The notes below the pieces were generated by a model. That model searched no databases, had not been told where the DNA came from, and saw only the letters and a list, made by a program, of their open reading frames with translations. From contig NC_080671.1 of the NCBI RefSeq assembly GCF_030247195.1, positions 434,000,539 through 434,064,538 of the forward strand: 64,000 nucleotides of DNA. The letters are read 5' to 3'. Position numbers and translations under genes: made by a program. The stretch is from Topomyia yanbarensis. Taxonomy: Eukaryota > Arthropoda > Insecta > Diptera > Culicidae. Positions 21,911 through 33,648 of this stretch are shown one piece after another; the first letter of the stretch is position 1; the number at the start of each line of letters is the position of its first letter.

Positions 21911-23270
21911 CGGTGCACGGTGGCTCTACGAGTGGCAAAACCCCAAAAATCAACGTCTTGTAATTCTTTTGTAAATATTTATTTTATTTTTCTCTTAGTT
22001 TAAATAAATTCATCTCAAAATTTTACGATAATCAGATGAAAAATGAATGTTTTACTTGACGTTGAAGCAAGTGATGTCGAGGATTTCTGTTTAAATCAAT
22101 TTATAAGAATTGTTCGTACCTTCGAAATACAAATGGAGATTTCTCAAGAACTACGCATCCGATTGGAGTAGATTTGAGTTCTTTGCAAAGAAGAATTAAT
22201 GTGTTAAACTATAGATTTAAGTTCATCGTGCAGAGGCCTTTCGTCGTTGTTCGGCCTTATATCTTAAAGCAATTGAGAAATTCAATGTCATTTCAGTAAT
22301 TTATCTTTAAGCGTCTTACAATTTTTGAGATGGTCTCCCATGGGTCACTTATCATGAATCTCACTCAAAATTTAGTGTAGTTTAAAGGTATTAAACCCTC
22401 GTCTTGCGCATTTACGCGCCAAAGTATCCATGTTTTTGAAATTACCCATATTGAGACGCCCTGTAGCCCTGTAATATACTTACAAATTGGTTGCCCAAAC
22501 AACATCATATTACTAAAAAATGGTGGTTTTTACTAGTTTTGTGAATCATTTCTGTTATCCGATGTAATTGACTACTATTATTAACATCTATATTAACCCT
22601 TTAACGACCAAAGTCTTCAAATGGGTTTACATAAAAAAGTTAGACAAAAAGAATTATGGAATTTCCAAACTGATAGCAAAAATGGATTCAGCGATCCAAA
22701 ATTAGTTTAAAAGCGAGTTCTTAGCGACATAAAACTAATTTTTATAATATTGTCACAATTTTGTATGGAGAGGTGCCACTGTGGCGGCACACAGTGGGAC
22801 GAAATCGAAAAAAGCAGAACATTGATATTTGTGACTAAACCATTAGTTATAGCCCTTCGATATCTTCGGAAAGGTTTCTTTATTTTTTGAACCCTTTAAT
22901 ATAATGGCAATGAATTTTAATTTAAGGGGGTATATATTAAGATTAAAAAAGTAACTTTTTCATTTATTATTTAAATTGTAACATGCTTGCGGGAAGTTTG
23001 TAGAGGAACATTTTAGAGAAAATTGGTTGAAGATACAAAATATCTATCTCTTAGGAGAAAAAAGTTATAAAGCGAAACAGATGTACATGTCAACATACCC
23101 CCTTAAAACAGTTTTTTGAATTTTCGTTCGTTTTTTATGGCAGTTTATGTAGGAAAGCGGCGGTGTGATCAGATATTGCGAAGAGTTGCGATGAAAGTTG
23201 AAATCGGCTGCGTTGTTAGCTTGGTTGTATGGCGATGGTTGAGCTCAGCTTTGAGATATTCTCTTTAATA
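21911..23270. other. no recognised gene; single MITE-like end
   Basis: A/T-rich sequence without recognisable coding potential. At about 22783-22810, CCACTGTG and CACAGTGGGACG lie back to back, resembling two abutting ends of the DNA-element family seen at 17355-21910, but full borders could not be set. Confidence 0.35.
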
Positions 23271-23275
23271 ATGTA

Positions 23276-23606
23276 CACTGTAACCTCCATTTACGAACCA
23301 AACCGAACCAATTCGCCATCTTGGGTTTCCAAAATAGCTTCAAATACCGATTTTCGTTATGTACCAGTCAACCCCATGCCGAAAATACCCATATCGTTGA
23401 GGTTATAGAGAATTTATCGAAACCAGAAGTCGCCATCTTGGATTACAAAATGACTCAAGATATCGATATAACTTCTTTCTGTACTGTACGTACTCAAACT
23501 TTGTTTACGTACTTGCTTCGTAAAAAAGAGTTCGTTATTTCGAATTTAGTTCGTAAAAAAGTTACGTAAATCGAATATTACGAGTTCGTAAATAGAGGTT
23601 TATGTG
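23276..23606. mobile_element. 331-bp TA MITE
   Basis: TA lies on both sides (23274-23275 and 23607-23608). The left end CACTGTAACCTCCATTTACG matches the reverse complement of the right end, which would read CACATAAACCTCTATTTACG. The interior holds related subterminal words (TTCGTAAAAAAGAGTTCG, TTAGTTCGTAAAAAAG). There is no transposase. TA duplications fit a Tc1/mariner-type MITE. Confidence 0.7.
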
Positions 23607-23619
23607 TATATTGCATTGG

Positions 23620-24440
23620 AAACAACTACACAGGCTCGTTTCAAAAGGGCTCCGTACACTCATCGCACATCCAGAAGAATTTTTTGCTACTTTGACAAAG
23701 CTGTTCCATTAATGCAGAGACGACTACCCCGTAAACCGTACGAAAAAAGCGTCGCATCAGCGCCTCGGCCGAAAATGCGATTCGAATCCGAAACCACATT
23801 GAGGCACTTCTTACGAATCATGATACTCTGGGATTGTAAACAAATGAAATTTCACAGATGGAAAAGCGATGACAGCAACGAAGCGCTGCAGACAACTTCT
23901 ACTTCTGTCAGAGTCAGACTTACAGTAAAGCTAAGTGAATGACAACTGGCAGCCTCTCGATTTACTGTTAATAATCGCGAGAACAAAGGAAACATTGTAG
24001 TTATTCTGTCATCATACTCTGCTCCGACTCAACGCAGCAAGTTAGAATGTAGAAGATGTCAAAGGTTGCCAAAAAATACATGATTTGGCAGGCAATTTGC
24101 TCTTGTGGAAACCGCAGCATTGTACTTGAGAGAATGCCTCCAAAAGCGTCTGCCTACTTTTCTGAGATCTTATAATAGCCCTACGCTTTTCTGGTCGGTT
24201 TTAGCCTCGTGTCTAGTCAAAAGATGTTCTGGAGTGGTGTAAGGCTAAGGAGGTCAATCTCGTGCCAAAGGAATCTTAATCCCACGAATGCACCGGAAAA
24301 CCCTAAGGAAGTGAAATTGGATGTAGAAATAAAAAAAAACTGGATTCCCACGCAAAAACAAGTATGTACTAACGTTGTACTAGACATAATGAACAGTGTT
24401 AGAATGCACGTCATTTCGATATGGCTACGACATTGAATAA
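23620..24440 (+). pseudogene. mariner-like (DD37E-type) transposase relic
   Basis: Three frames carry pieces in the right order. At about 24065-24110 the relic reads KKYMIWQAICSCGNRS. A second frame reads ECLQKRLPTFLRSYNSPTLF and then WSVLASC. A third reads SKDVLEWCKAKEVNLVPKE, and the first resumes with NPTNAPENPKE. In mosquito DD37E elements the second catalytic aspartate lies in a WPDLASC-type motif; here GTT at 24198-24200 encodes valine at that place, so catalysis is lost even apart from the frameshifts. The N-terminal part (about 23630-23940) fits only weakly. No matching terminal repeats were found. Confidence 0.6.
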
Positions 24441-24444
24441 AACG

Positions 24445-25154
24445 AACATGGAAACATGCAAAATTTGAACGCAGTAGCGCAACTGACCGCATATTCTCAT
24501 TTATCTTTGTATAGAACGTTAGTTTTTCAATAACTCAAACACTCAAGATAGAGGTCTGTTCGCTGTGCTTGAACTATCAGCTATTCATCCTCAGCATCAC
24601 CCATCCGAATCGATACACCTATTCTCATCTTCAGCATCCCAATTAAAGCCCATAGAGTAGAAACATTTCGCCCGAAAAAATAGTATCGTGCCATGGCCGG
24701 TCGAGTGCGAGGCAAACAGATGAAAGCAACAGCGAAATAAAGACTGCTACTCAGCATCACTAGCAACGTGCTATCACCACCCACCCAGTCACCCACTAGA
24801 GCTGCCGGCGACGTGGCAATTACACATAACAAATCAAAACATCACAACTACATCTATACGAATTACTCGTTTTTTGCTCATTCGTGGTGAGTTCCGGTGC
24901 TGTTTTAATTCACCACTTTTCTCAGAGCGAGAGAATGAAAACTACATGAGCCCGAATCTCCCATAGCATCCCAGTAGGCCTGCCTCCCACGTAGTTTGGC
25001 AGATACTTTTGTAATCATAATAGCAACCCGGCGGCAGGTATGCCGGTTCCGACAGTTCTTCCCGGTTCTTTAGCTCTTTCGGATGCACTTTTCGAGGTTG
25101 AACTACTCCCGATTGTTGTTTACTTGTCAAACAAGGAGAACAAAATCTGCGCTC
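24445..25154. other. no recognised gene or element
   Basis: About 700 bases of mixed composition left of the hAT insertion. No protein family recognised on either strand. Confidence 0.35.
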
Positions 25155-25162
25155 TGAGGTGT

Positions 25163-27515
25163 CAGGCCCGTAGCCAGGATTTTATTTCGGGAGGGGCTTA
25201 AAAATTATTGCATAAATGTATAAATTCTGATGACTTGAGATAGTCACAGTAAACTGAATGTAATTATGAAAAGTTCCAAAACTAAGACAATATTCACTAA
25301 AAACCCTAAAAATATATTGTCTGTTACAAGAAAAGCTATAGTGCATCGACGAATTAAATTTGATAATTATTAGTTTACAAGTTAGAAATTTCTCTCGCTA
25401 CAAAAATGAATATTCAAGGGATCAAAGTATTTAGGGCTGATTGAAAATGCTACGCATTCTAGACTACACGTTTACAAGGTGTAGAAGACGCTAAATTGGA
25501 ATAAGTACAAAAATATCCAAAAACCCGCCTCACGAAAGTTTACACGCATTTGCTAATCAGGAGAACGAAACCAACGTCAAGGTTGTGTCCATGGATAGGA
25601 ATACATCAGTGTGAAATCCAAGTTTACCGTTGCAAAGAATGTCCGAACAAAGTGAACTTCAACTCCTATTTTCATGATCAGGCGTCTTGCTACTATTACT
25701 AGTTCTGTGAGTTCATCCGAAGTTTACGTTAACTCAACTTTATGACATTTTCAGTTTAAATGATACTGATCATGTCCTAATTAGAGCAATCCTGAGAAAA
25801 ACACATGTTTTTTCATTGGTCTCTCGTGGGGAATGGGATAAACACTATCTTCGACTATATTATCAGGCAACTGAGAATAACTATCTATTTATTTATATAA
25901 GTAGATTCTTTTTAGATACTTGTATATCATTGGACTTACGAATTAAAAATATCGTAGACTGATTTTCCTAGATCCCTGAAACTATAGTAAAAGTCAAAAT
26001 GTAAAGTGAGTGCAAAAAACTACTGATTCCACTACAATGCAAGAATAAGATCCTTAGCTCATTGACGTTCAGAATTTTGCAAAACCGTTGGAACTTGAGA
26101 AGATTACCTAGATTAAGTAAATATTATATTTGAACATTTGAACGCAGGAGCGGATCCAGAAAAAAATTTCGGAGGGGGTCCGAAATTTCGATTTTGAAAT
26201 GTTCATTGTACAATACGTAATATGTAATACCCTCATTTAATTAAAATCAGCTTTAGTGAACGAATCTGATTTGGAATGTTTTAGAATTTAGAATGAATTG
26301 AAAATAGAAACTGCTTTAAAATTTCTCATGAAGTTAAAAATTTTCGGGGGGGGGGTCCGGACCCCCAAGACCCCCCCTCTGGATCCGCCACTGTTTGAAG
26401 GTATTATTTCGGATTTCATGGGTTTTCGGATAATGTAAAATATATATTTCAATGATTTAATCTACTAATGAAAACTATCCAGAATTTAATCTACTGAGCG
26501 AAACTGCTCAGAACTTGTTCACTAATCGAAAGAAAATTACTTAGTACTGATTAGTGAATGCTTCTAATTTACGTAAAATTTGGTAAATATATCATGGACA
26601 CCACCAAAATAACTAGAAACTATAAACACAGGTGAGCTTAATAATTTCAGCATCACTTGCTTCCGACACATGGAAGAGAACACATCGCACTTACATCTAA
26701 TTTGCAAAAGAGGCTTTCTTTTAGAGTTATCTGTTTTCAAATCACAGCAAATTATCCATTTCCTGTGAAACTTTTGCAAAACTTTTTGTCAATTTGCCAA
26801 TTTTGCCTTTATGTTTGCGAATATCTGATTTCTTCCCTGCTTCTCGCCCTCAATAATTGCCCTTCTGAATCGATTCCATTTCTCCCAAATGTGACATTAA
26901 TCTGCGAGTAAGCGGTATCCGATCTTGTAGCGGAACATTGATGTTCTCATCGTCCATATATAGGAGGGTGTTAATTATAGCATTGTCACACACAACCATG
27001 TGTTTTAAGTTGTTCGAAATGAATTTGTTTCGTCTGGGCTAATTTGTTGAGCGCTAAATGCCTGACATGGTAGAACTCGCTTCCGAAAGACTAACCTCCA
27101 TTTACACCTTCAGGAAATGTTCCAATGCTCGGTCCTAAGTGAATCATCAATAATTTTATAATCACCGTAATTGGCTGGAGCACCACTTCTTGCTTCTGTT
27201 ATTCACTGATCTCGACAGATGACTACAACAACAATTATAGTAACGGTTTCTTTTATTCTTTAGGCAAGACACAATATAAAAGTTACTATTTTTGTCGTTC
27301 GCTTCGCACTGGCTCGAGCAAAAGTATAAAGTGACTGAATTTCGTGACCATTGCCTTTGGTGGTTAGAAATAGCCTTCTTCAACTTTTTCTCAAAGATTT
27401 GTTCAAACCAAATGAGCAAGAAATTTTGTTAAAAGTCGCCGGTTTTTTAAATTCATTTTTGAAAAATTTCGGGAGGGGCTTTAGCCCCCTAGCCCCCCCT
27501 CTGGCTACGTGCCTG
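25163..27515. mobile_element. 2.35-kb non-autonomous hAT element
   Basis: A perfect 8-bp target duplication TGAGGTGT lies at 25155-25162 and 27516-27523. The ends are inverted: CAGGCCCGTAGCCAG on the left, and CTGGCTACGTGCCTG on the right (reverse complement CAGGCACGTAGCCAG). TTTCGGGAGGGGCTT follows the left end and recurs near the right end in inverted sense with G/C-rich runs. The 8-bp duplication and CAGG...CCTG ends are typical of the hAT superfamily. No transposase frame is visible, so it needs an autonomous relative. It contains a further hAT MITE at 26145-26393. Confidence 0.82.
26145..26393. mobile_element. 249-bp hAT-type MITE nested in a hAT
   Basis: The 8-bp flanks TTTGAACG (26137-26144) and TTTGAAGG (26394-26401) match at seven of eight positions. 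The left end CAGGAGCGGATCCAGA matches the reverse complement of the right end TCTGGATCCGCCACTG. Subterminal G/C runs with GGGGGTCCG are present on both sides. A decayed relative lies at 9413-9590. Confidence 0.75.
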
Positions 27516-27523
27516 TGAGGTGT

Positions 27524-28545
27524 GGGGTTTGGTCACCTGCTAGGGGGAAGGCGGGAGTGTTACTTCTGTTGCTATTTTCCAGCCGAAGGAAGAGGTTTTG
27601 CGGGAAAAAGTGTAATACCAGCGTTTTATTTATTTTTTCGATCGTCGTCGTTTGTCTTCCTGTAAAGAGAGAAACAGGAAGGGACTATTTGCTCCAGCTG
27701 TTTTGTGTGGAAATTTCTCGAGCAAAGCGCACAGGGAAAAGGAAATTGATTTATACAGTGCTGAGAAAGCAGCACTCGTTCCGTGCCCGGGGGTGGTTTT
27801 GTTGGGTCGCACAAGTGGTAGGACAGAGAAACGGGATTCTGCGATCTGTGTGTAAAGTGGCAATTTCTTCGCCGAAACTCCGACTGTTTGTCGTACACTG
27901 GGTGGAGGAAACTACACTCAGGCAAAAAATACAGTGAACTTCATAAGTATTTCGTATATTTTTTAGCCACAAGCAGGACGTATGCAAATCATAAGATTAT
28001 CTTATAAAACGGCATTTATTTTGTTAAATCAGTTTGCTATGATTTCATGTTCCATAAGGTATCTTTGAATTATCATAAGACAATATTATACATTTCTCTT
28101 ATGTTTATGAGAATCATAAGATGCTCGTATGAAATTCGAACGACTGGCATATGCAATAACTTATAAAATGTTAAGGTAATCGTACAAGTCGTATGTTTTT
28201 CATATTAATCTTATGAAAACATAGTTTTTCTACTTTTCTAGTCATTATAAGATGAATCTTATGAATTTCGCTATGTGTTTTGCCTTAGTGTAGGCCAAAA
28301 GTGGTTGTGAGTTCGTTTGTGTGCGGGAGGTAGTTCGTGTAGGTGTGCTTGTACGTGCGAAAGGCGGTTTAATCCCGCCAGGTCGGTTGTCTACGGTTCA
28401 GCGTCAAGGGAAAAGAAAACACGGATGCAACAACTGGAGTAACTAAAGTTTTGTCCGTGTGACGACGTCGACGAAAGCGTTTTGCTGGACTGGGTCATAG
28501 TTTCCGGGTCGGAGGAAGGCGCTTTTTTGTGAAGGAATTAATTTC
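27524..28545 (+). other. exon-like GC-richer segment, possible 5' untranslated region
   Basis: Outside the MITE at 27915-28290 this stretch is GC-richer than its surroundings and rich in GT/TCGTCG words seen in insect 5' untranslated regions. I recognise no protein in either strand: the longest frame (about 142 codons from 27509) lacks homology and reads into the MITE. It may be the first exon or promoter of a host gene on the plus strand whose coding part lies outside this window, or simply a fragment of an old element. Confidence 0.25.
27915..28290. mobile_element. 376-bp TA MITE in the exon-like segment
   Basis: TA at 27913-27914 and 28291-28292. The left end CACTCAGGCAAAAAATACAG matches the reverse complement of the right end, CACTAAGGCAAAACACATAG. 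The interior is A/T-rich with many ATAAGAT and CTTATGA words on both strands, giving strong self-complementarity. It shares the CACTCAGG start with the small MITE at 17034. Confidence 0.72.
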
Positions 28546-30925
28546 GCCGACACGGAATCCATCGAAGGGTAGTGAAAGCAGCTTGGCGGTAAGACAAATT
28601 GAAATTAGGTTGCTTGAAAACTTTTTTTTGTTGAAAATTAATTCTATTAAATTTGCAAGCAGGATAGTTTTAAATAAATTAGTTTCAGCTTTACTGCTTA
28701 TGGATCTTCAACTGATCGTTTGGTGAGATTTGTCGACAATATGCCCTAATTTATGGATTTTGAGATTTTTTATATAATTTAAATCCAGTAAGTGTTTTAT
28801 GATCACCTCATCATTTCACTATTTTACTTACATCGATGGAAATTTACCAAGAAGTCTTGCAACCCTAGTGCTTAGTCGTGTAGCCGTAGTTCTATTTTGT
28901 CGTCTTCCGTATATATGAAAATTCTTGTTTAAGGTTGTTTCGCACACTGAAATATTCTGCTTGTGCAACCGTGATAACGATACTGGATTGCTTAGATGGT
29001 GGAACTGGATAAAAGCGACTTCCTTAAGCCTAAGCTACATTTTAATCTTCAGTAAATTTTTCACTTCTTAAACACTCGGTCAAATAAGGCAAACTTTGAG
29101 ATATAGTCAGGGTTTCAAACCGCTTTTTGGATAATTTTTCAAATTGGTAAACTCTGAAAATTGTAGACTGAATAAATGCTTCGAATCCATATGCTGAAGC
29201 ACGGGATAATTAATACTACACATCCAAAATTTGACTTGGTTCAAATGGATCCATCTGGATAAACGTGACCAAAATTATGAAATGCTAGTTGAGTCCCTAT
29301 CTACTAAATCAAGACCATACATTCTGGAATCGCAACCCCGAAAAGTTTACTGTTAGCGGTTGTAGTGCAATTATGTACATATTGTGAACCTCATTCGAAT
29401 TAATTAAAATATGTGCCCACCCCACACTGTGCACTGGAGGCAGAAGCACACGCTAAACATTAAATCCGATTAGTTACCGACCTGTTTATATCGCGGGGCA
29501 AATAAGTAAGCTGATTGATTAAATTGAAATAAATTGAACTGTCATTGACAGAGATATTGCCAGAATTGAAGCTCCGCTCCGCTGAATTATCCAACCATTG
29601 AATCATGTGGTTATTAAATAGATTGGGACGCGAAACGGGCTTTGCTTAATGTAGCCAGTTCCGAGTTGTGTTTTTGAGCATAAATTATAGCCATTAGTTG
29701 TAGTTACTAATATTATACCATGCTCACACCAATTAACGAATATGGAAATTATCTAATATTGCAAATATTTTGATGACCGGTAATCTGCATAACCTAACAG
29801 ATTTTGAACAGTTTCATCATCGTTATCATATTCAATGAAAGTTCGTCAAACCAAAAAAAAAATCCAATAGCATCAAATTCATAAAAATAAGAACGATACA
29901 GTTTTTACGATCGGACAAAAGACTCTTCCAATCATTCTCATCATCTTAACGACATTCGAAAACTTCTCCCGAAAGACGAGGTGGAAAGGAAAACTTTGCC
30001 CTTTTTGTATAGGAAAATCTCCGGTCGTAATCCACGAGCCAGGGTTTACGCTATGAGAATTATTGATGATCCGCCATAAATCACGACAGACGAAGTTCGT
30101 CCGCTGGCTAGCTGGATGTCTTGTGGAGTTTTTTTTTTCTCGGTCCATCACTAATCGTGGGACAGAGTAGGAGGAGACATATAAAAGAACAGGGGACTTT
30201 TTTTAAAAAAAATCCAATTTCCACTTTCAGTTTTGCAAAAGGAACCGACCGGGAGCTGCTGCTGTGCTGGTTGTGAAAGTTCCTTTCTATTTTTTTTCGG
30301 TTTTTGGTTTGAATTTTGGTGCCACTGTCCACGCTGTCCACTGGTTATTGCTCTGAGCCAAGCTGTTTCATCATAGTTTGAAACTTTTGCCCAATACAAT
30401 CATGCTAGGATTAACTGTTTGCTCTAATCGTAGCGTGTGGTGACCTAAATTTTTGCCGTGGTTAAAGGGAATCTACCTTCAACACGGTTTACCTTATTTC
30501 ACGATACCCCAAGATTGAGTCAAAAGAGCTCAACTTTTGGTAGTTTTTTGTGTTCGTGTATCAAATGCACTCAATCCGAAGAAAATCATTTCGAATCCTT
30601 CTCGAACGAGTGCCATAGACAGGTATCGTGCTCGATTGGAATGACACTGGCAGAAAAATGGTAAACAAACGATAGAGATTGCGAGTCTTTATCCAGAGGG
30701 ATTCAGCGTCGTTAAAACCCGTTCAACCAATTGTGGACCACGCCTGAAAAGATATTTTTTTGGCAGCAAGCTGAAATTAGGAAACAAATGAAATTAAAAA
30801 ATATTATATAAATTTTTTTAAAGAAAATTACCAAATTCATAAAATGAATTGAATGATTATTATAAATCAAGTTAAAAAACTAAATTAACCAATTTAAGCT
30901 CATTAAATGAAAAGTTAGTCAATAT
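28546..30925. other. no recognised gene or element
   Basis: About 2.4 kb of A/T-rich DNA with scattered short frames. None resembles a known protein and no bordered repeat was found. Confidence 0.35.
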
Positions 30926-30930
30926 TAAAA

Positions 30931-31848
30931 ACCTGTTTTAATCCACCTAGTGGTGCAATTGTGCCTTTCTCATTTCTCTAAACTATGGCACGGAGGCTTT
31001 TTATGTTCAACATAATTGTGGAAATGTCCATTACATTCTCAGTACACTTTGCACTTATACACAATGGCATGCCAGCCACGAACTTGATGAGCTACATTAC
31101 GACGGTGAAACACTTGAAACAAAAAAATATCATACTCCATTAGCCTAATCAGCATTAGATCAATGTTATCTGCTTGCTAACTCATTTTGTCATGCGGGGG
31201 TGGGTATTTGAGGAGGGCGAAAGTCCCATGAACGAACGACTCCCCAGCTTAAATTGGTATGAGGGCTGGATGGGGTGGTGGTCTGAGGGGTGAGTTAAAG
31301 AGATTTTTAAAGGAGCGGAGTGAACAGTAGTGGGGGGGGGTGTAACCCCTCTCCGTAAACCATCAACTACGCCCTTGTTAAAATCCAGAAACCTTATGCG
31401 AGTCGAAAAAAAATTTGGCCCTCCGGGATTAGGTTGTCGTTTTTCAGAGTGATTGCACAACCTTTCTATATGAGAAAGGCAAAAATGTGTCAAAATCCAA
31501 AAAAGTGAACCGTCGTCAATTTTTTTTCCAGTTTGCATCAAATCTCGACGTTTCATGCACCTTGAACACATTTAGCATCAAAAATAAAAATTCTATTTTC
31601 AATTTTTCCTATAGTTTATATGAGAAATTTCTGTGTGGCCGCACTCTGAAACCCGTAATTCCGGAACCAGAATTCCAATCGATCCAAAAATCAATAGCAG
31701 CCGATGGGAAGGTTGCACCTTTCATTTGAGACTAAGTTTGGGCAAATCGGTCCAGCCATCTCTGAGAAAAATGGGTGACATTATTTGACACATACGCACA
31801 TACATACACACACATACACATACACATACACACATACACACACATTCA
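30931..31848. repeat. unclassified mosquito dispersed repeat with ACAY microsatellite
   Basis: Begins CCTGTTTTAATCCACCTAGT, like the copy at 38440, and contains the recurrent block GAGTGATTGCACAACC followed by TTTCTATATGAGAAAGGC at about 31449. It then has CTTTCATTTGAGACTAAGTT with CCAGCCATCTCTGAGA near 31720-31770 and ends in a CA/TACA microsatellite at about 31790-31848. The same blocks recur at 44935, 45030-45240, 46560-46980 and, in part, 60030. A hAT-like right end (GTAACCCCTCTCC followed by ACTACGCCCTTG) lies at about 31340-31376. Confidence 0.6.
31790..31848 (+). repeat. ACAY-type microsatellite
   Basis: Runs of ACAC and ACAT units, ending in CACACATTCACACTC where the R1-clade element begins. 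Confidence 0.85.
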
Positions 31849-32197
31849 CACTCCGCTAGCGAATGACGGATCTCAATAGTAGCATGTCTGTAATAACATA
31901 CGTACATGCAACTATTGAGAACCAGAGCTACAGGTCCAAAGTCCTGGTGAAGGAGGATGGTTGTGATGATCCGGGCCGAGATCACCACGTAAAGCAAGGT
32001 AGGGCATAACCCCAATTCCAAGGCGTGAAGCGACCCGTGCCGAGGGATGAGTGATCGAGGGGGTGAAAAAGATGCTCGATCGTTAACGGAGCCTGTGGGG
32101 TACCTGGGCAACCCCCACAGTAAGCGTCCCTTACCACGCTAATGCGGAGCTCTGGCGTGGCGGACATATATTTCTCGCGCTACTCGTGGGACTTTAA

Positions 32198-33648
32198 ATG
32201 GAGATAAATAAAAATAAAAACAAACAGACGGAGGTGCCAAACCCCTTCGCTAGAGGTGGTTTGGCGAGGTCTCCCCCCCGTGGGGAGAGTAGTGGAGCGA
32301 TGAGTGCTGCATCCGAAAGCACCAGTGACCCCCCAGCGGCGGTAGGCAATAACCCTACCAATGCATCGGAAGGGCCAATATCTGCGATGCGCAAAGTAGC
32401 GAAGCAACTCGATTCTATAATCGACTTCGCTAGCGCAAAGCAGAATATAGCCAAGGAGTTGAAGTTGAGCCTCCTGGAGCTCCGGAAAGCTGTTCGTGTC
32501 GCAAGACAGGAACAGCAGGCCTACGTTGAGAGGGTGGAATGTCGGGAGAGGCCCGACAGAGAAACCCAGACAGTGGCCTCCAATAGGGAGGAAAGAGAGA
32601 AGGTCGATAGAGGCTCACAGACAGTGGCCTTTACCTTCTACGGAGCAGCCACGTCGATCGGAGCGGCGACCGAGTTCCCCTCGAAGGGAAAAGGAAAGGG
32701 CAATCGCAAGACGGCATCGAATGCGAAGCGCCCTAGGAAGTCGCCAGGCGAGGGTGCCAAAACCAACACCACTCGGCGTGCAACCGTCAAGGTCAAACGC
32801 CGCCTGGGTGAGGTAAGCGAGGGCGAGAGTGACCTCGCTGTGGAGAGCGATGGTACCAGCAACCCGGCACGACCGGGGCAGGGGGGCTCAAACCCCTGGA
32901 CGCTGGTCACCAAGAAAAAGCCGGCACCGAAACCGGAGTTACCGCGGCCTGCGAGGAAGGCCAAGGACAGAGGCGAAGCCTTGTGGTTAAAAACCGACAA
33001 GGACAAATACGCCGATGTCCTTAAATCGATGAAGGCGGCCGAAAGCCTCTCGGCCCTTGGGCAGGATGTGCGTAGCGTAAGATGCACCAACACGGGAGAG
33101 ATGCTCCTGGTGCTGAAGCGAGGCGCACAATCAAGTGCAGTATACAAGGCCTTGGCCCAAGAGGTCCTTGGTGAGGGCGCCCAAATCAGGTCGCTAGGTG
33201 CGGAAACAACTCTCCAGTGCAAGCACTTGGACGAGTTCATGACCGCAGAAGACGTCGTCGCAGCCGTCAAGGAGCACTGCGGCGTCACAATCGAGCGGGC
33301 CTCTGTGCGATTGAGAGACGGACCCTCAGGCTACTGAATGCGGATGCCAAAAAGGTAACCGAGAAAGGGAAGCTGAAGATCGGCTGGTCGGTATGCCCTA
33401 TTAGTATACCCCAGCCGCCTTCAGTGGATAGGTGCTATCGGTGCCTCGAATCCGGCCACAAAGCATACGAATGCAAAGGCATAGATAGGAGCAAGCTATG
33501 TCGTCGCTGCGGCGAGGAGGGACATAAAGAGCGGGGGTGCACTAAGGCATATAAGTGCCTTATCTGCACCGCTAAGAAGCAAGCCCATAAACATGCTATG
33601 GGCGGACCTTCGTGTCCCTTCGGCGAGTTAAATAAGAAGAAGCCGTGA
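32198..33648 (+). pseudogene. R1-clade ORF1 (gag-like, zinc knuckles), frameshifted
   Basis: Frame one runs 32198-33337 (379 codons) and ends GPSGY. The second frame overlaps it and is real from about 33330 (NADAKKVTEKGKLKIGW) to the TGA at 33646-33648. The N-terminal half is basic and low in complexity. The C-terminal part carries three CCHC knuckles: CYRCLESGHKAYEC, CRRCGEEGHKERGC and CLICTAKKQAHKH. This is the nucleic-acid-binding protein that packages the element RNA. The frameshift lies between about 33322 and 33340, just before the knuckles, so the present copy would make a protein without its RNA-binding end. Confidence 0.85.

Noticed and set aside
27509..27937. Protein-coding exon of 142 codons
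   Set aside because: No homology, it begins inside the hAT target duplication and runs into the MITE, and an equally long antisense frame exists.
31722..32111. A 129-codon minus-strand frame with a CVCVCV run
   Set aside because: Translation of the ACAY microsatellite and the R1-clade leader; no conserved protein features.
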